From contig JAPLZG010000076.1 of the NCBI GenBank assembly GCA_026395155.1, positions 1-6,431 of the forward strand: DNA of 6,431 bases, given 5' to 3'. The notes beneath the pieces were generated by a model that had not been told where the DNA came from, did no database searches, and saw nothing but the letters and a program-made list of their open reading frames with translations. Within the stretch, counting starts at the first letter, position 1; each line of letters starts with the position of its first letter. This stretch comes from Candidatus Tayloriibacteriota bacterium (GTDB lineage Bacteria; Patescibacteriota; Minisyncoccia; Phycocordibacterales; GWA1-40-21). This document shows, one piece after another, positions 4,465 through 6,431 of the stretch. The translations under genes and the position numbers were made by a program.

Positions 4465-6135
4465 CTACAGCTCACTCATTTCTGGAACGATAGTCTTAGC
4501 CTTCCATATCTTCTTATGCATTGTTTCCCATATTTCACTAAGTTCCAAACTCTTGAGAAGCTTGAGGACAATTATAGCTGAAACAATACCCATTATCCCT
4601 GCACAAAGACCTTGTAAAAATATTCCAATGAGTGTATTTATATTAAAGACATTATCAAAAATATTTAAACCAACGTAAGCAACAAATCCCATTATTATAG
4701 ACGCAGAAAAACTTTTAAAGAGAGTATTCAAAAGTGTGGATGAAAAACTATTAAATTCCCTTCCAAAAGTAATCCAAAGAATAATACAATTTATTATCTG
4801 AGCCAAGGTAAAACCGAAGGCAAGCATAAGGACTTCGGTTCCTAAAATATCATCAACTCTAAATAAGTTTTCAACAAAATATCTAAACATAATTGATCCT
4901 TCAAAAATTTTTACAAACATAAAAGAAAAAGATATAGAAAAAATACCAGTCAGAAGACTTGTATATAAAGACTTTTTTGTATTGCCCATTGCATAATAAC
5001 CTCTTATAAAAAGAAGTACTAAAGATTGTGCTGTGACGGATAGTGCAAAAATTGCAAGTGCAGCAGCAGTGAGCTTTGTGCTAGACCAAGAAAATTCTCC
5101 TGCTCCATATATTGTTCTGACGATCTGAGCTCTCAAAACAACAAATAAAATGCTGATAGGAATAGACCAAAAAATAATATGTCTTGCTCCAGAAACTATA
5201 TGAGAAATAAATTTATCTTTTGCACCAGAAGTGAAGAAATGTGAGAGTGTTGGAAATGCGGCTATAGAATAGCTAACACCAATTATTGAAAGAGGAACAG
5301 ATTGAAGATTTGTGGCAAAATTAAAAACAGAGATTGACCCCTCCTTCATAAAAGATGCAATACCTAAAAGAACAATAGTTGAAATTTGAGTCATTCCAAG
5401 GGTAATTGTCCTCGGTATCGAAATTAATATAACACTTTTGATTAAATTGAAATCAAAACTAATTGGCCAAAATTTAAATAAACCACTTTTGACAACAAAA
5501 GGAATCTGAATTAATAAATGCAACAAAGCACCAAAAATAACACCATAAGCTAAGCCGTAAATACCAAAAATAGGATAAAGAAAAAAGATTCCACAAATTA
5601 TTCCTATATTATAAAAAAGTGGACAAAGTGCATAAATAAGAAACCTTCTTCCAACCTGAGTAATACTTGCAAAAAAGTTTGATAAGCCAAGAAGTATTGG
5701 TGACAATAAAAGAATTCGCGACATATTTATGATTTCTTGTTGCGAATTAATCCCTTTGAAAATGTGAGAAACTAAAAACGGCATAAGGAAAAAAACAATA
5801 ATACTTGTAAAGATAATTAAAATAGAAAAAAAAGAAAAAATACTACTAACAAACTTTTTCCCTTCTTCTTCTGACTTGCCAAATTTTTCTATAATAAAAG
5901 GAACGAGAACTGAAATAGATACAAGCGAAGCTACTGTCGCAAAAATAAAATCAGGGATTCTAAAAGAAGAATAATAAATATCCAAAATGTGTCCTGCACC
6001 AAAAGATGAAGCAAAAAATCTATCTCTTACAAGAGCCAAGATTTGAGAAAGAAAAGCAAAAAAAGCTAAAAGATATGCAGCTTCATGAAGCCCATTTATC
6101 TCTCTATTAAAAATATTAAAAAGACGTTTAACCAT
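4465..6135 (-). CDS. murJ: Lipid II flippase MurJ (MviN family)
   Basis: MurJ moves lipid-linked peptidoglycan precursor across the cytoplasmic membrane. The 556-residue protein is hydrophobic throughout and fits the 14-helix MOP/MATE-type fold. Its N-terminus carries the family signature ALVRDRFFASSFGAGHILD, then YYSSFRIPDFIF. A middle region has NLQSVPLSIIGVSYSIAAFPTLSHF, typical of MurJ. By eye, R37 and D52 correspond to E. coli Arg24 and Asp39, but the E. coli Arg18 and Arg52 positions appear to be Gln31 and Phe65. The short basic N-terminus and NGLHEAAYLLAFFAFLSQ favour the ATG at 6135. A hydrophilic C-terminal tail (about 30 residues) follows the last helix. There is no Shine-Dalgarno site at normal spacing; a -10 box seven bases upstream suggests a leaderless mRNA. 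It is transcribed toward rpmG. Confidence 0.95.
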   Translation of the reverse strand: MVKRLFNIFNREINGLHEAAYLLAFFAFLSQILALVRDRFFASSFGAGHILDIYYSSFRIPDFIFATVASLVSISVLVPFIIEKFGKSEEEGKKFVSSIFSFFSILIIFTSIIVFFLMPFLVSHIFKGINSQQEIINMSRILLLSPILLGLSNFFASITQVGRRFLIYALCPLFYNIGIICGIFFLYPIFGIYGLAYGVIFGALLHLLIQIPFVVKSGLFKFWPISFDFNLIKSVILISIPRTITLGMTQISTIVLLGIASFMKEGSISVFNFATNLQSVPLSIIGVSYSIAAFPTLSHFFTSGAKDKFISHIVSGARHIIFWSIPISILFVVLRAQIVRTIYGAGEFSWSSTKLTAAALAIFALSVTAQSLVLLFIRGYYAMGNTKKSLYTSLLTGIFSISFSFMFVKIFEGSIMFRYFVENLFRVDDILGTEVLMLAFGFTLAQIINCIILWITFGREFNSFSSTLLNTLFKSFSASIIMGFVAYVGLNIFDNVFNINTLIGIFLQGLCAGIMGIVSAIIVLKLLKSLELSEIWETMHKKIWKAKTIVPEMSEL

Positions 6136-6137
6136 TT

Positions 6138-6409
6138 ACCCTATAAAGTTTTTAATTTTAATAATGCGACTTTTAAATGCTTACTCTATTAAACCAGCTG
6201 TGTTTCAATAAATACTATGTGACCTTTGGGAAAAATTTTATTGGGTGAACCCTATAAAGTTTTTAATTTTAATAATGCGACTTTTAAATGATTACTCTAC
6301 TAAACCAGCCGTGTTTCAATAAATTACTATGTGATTTCTGGGAAAAACTTTATTGGGTGAACCCTATAAATCTCTTACTAATAAAAAAGTTATTTGCGAC
6401 TTCTTTCAT
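6138..6409. repeat. Tandem array of 111-112 bp units upstream of murJ
   Basis: Unit 1 (6138-6248) and unit 2 (6249-6360) are highly similar along their whole length, with scattered substitutions and single-base gaps. Unit 3 starts at 6361 with ACCCTATAAA and remains recognisable to about 6409 (shared TGCGACTT block), but is degraded. At each unit boundary (6237-6258 and 6349-6370) lies a 22-base imperfect palindrome with TTTAT/ATAAA and GGGT/ACCC arms around a two-base centre. The murJ -10 region comes from unit 1. The repeat looks like duplicated promoter/terminator DNA. Confidence 0.85.
6142..6170 (-). promoter_or_regulatory. Probable murJ -10 region, within the tandem repeat
   Basis: TTTATA (6147-6142, minus strand) ends six bases before the ATG, which would place the first transcribed base at or next to the A of the start codon. 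The -35 position 17 bases away reads GTCGCA, a poor match. The whole segment is repeated in the next unit upstream, where no gene start follows. Confidence 0.4.
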
Positions 6410-6430
6410 AATAACCTTTGTTGATTTTGT
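6350..6430 (-). CDS. Possible C-terminal end of an unidentified upstream gene
   Basis: A minus-strand frame is open from the window edge to a TAA at 6350-6352, giving 26 residues (TKSTKVIMKEVANNFF, then ISKRFIGFTQ). An internal ATG at 6409 would give 19. The stop falls in the palindrome that separates repeat units 2 and 3. Whether this is a real gene end cannot be decided without the sequence beyond 6431; the fragment is not recognised. Confidence 0.2.
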   Translation of the reverse strand, partial: TKSTKVIMKEVANNFFISKRFIGFTQ

Positions 6431-6431
6431 T

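Noticed and set aside
6138..6409. CRISPR array or tRNA-like element in the repeats
   Set aside because: Units are directly adjacent without spacers. The GGGTTCACCC string resembles a T-arm, but no cloverleaf can be formed around it.

Overview
This is an AT-rich stretch of a bacterial chromosome with short intergenic regions in places and divergent versions of core genes. The features that suggest Candidate Phyla Radiation / Patescibacteria (Parcubacteria-like) are a tRNA without an encoded CCA tail, genes without Shine-Dalgarno sites whose -10 boxes lie about 7 bases before the start codon, the style of the MiaA and MurJ proteins, and intergenic regions rich in palindromes. That assignment is inference; no marker in the window fixes the taxon.

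Layout, left to right. Positions 2-873 hold the 3' part of a multi-span membrane protein and, overlapping it in another frame, a cysteine-rich protein built of two four-cysteine repeats. These may be the two halves of one frameshifted gene. Facing them is a membrane-anchored YiiX/YebB-type papain-like cysteine hydrolase (883-1431, minus), whose mRNA appears to be leaderless. Positions 1432-2039 carry no convincing gene. They hold a series of long inverted repeats, a good plus-strand promoter, a terminator-like hairpin and a possible structured leader just before miaA. miaA (2040-2951) is intact and is followed by a small membrane-protein gene of the CBU_0592 type that has lost its middle and its reading frame (3009-3235). 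On the minus strand, tRNA-Trp (3593-3663) is followed after one base by a flavin-binding split-barrel protein (3232-3591). A further gene-poor stretch (3664-4050) leads to an unlisted ribosomal protein gene, rpmG/bL33 (4051-4209, minus). The 3' end of rpmG folds into a near-perfect 40-base-pair inverted repeat. The lipid II flippase gene murJ (4465-6135, minus) fills the rest, and its promoter region lies inside a tandem array of 111-112 base units.

The genes are mostly housekeeping: tRNA modification (miaA), translation (tRNA-Trp, bL33) and peptidoglycan export (murJ). I see no defence, secretion or mobile gene system here. The observations most worth a second look are the tRNA-Trp / flavoprotein junction, the rpmG hairpin, the decayed CBU_0592-type gene, the possible split cysteine-rich membrane protein, the nested palindromes and leader before miaA, and the promoter-carrying tandem repeat before murJ.
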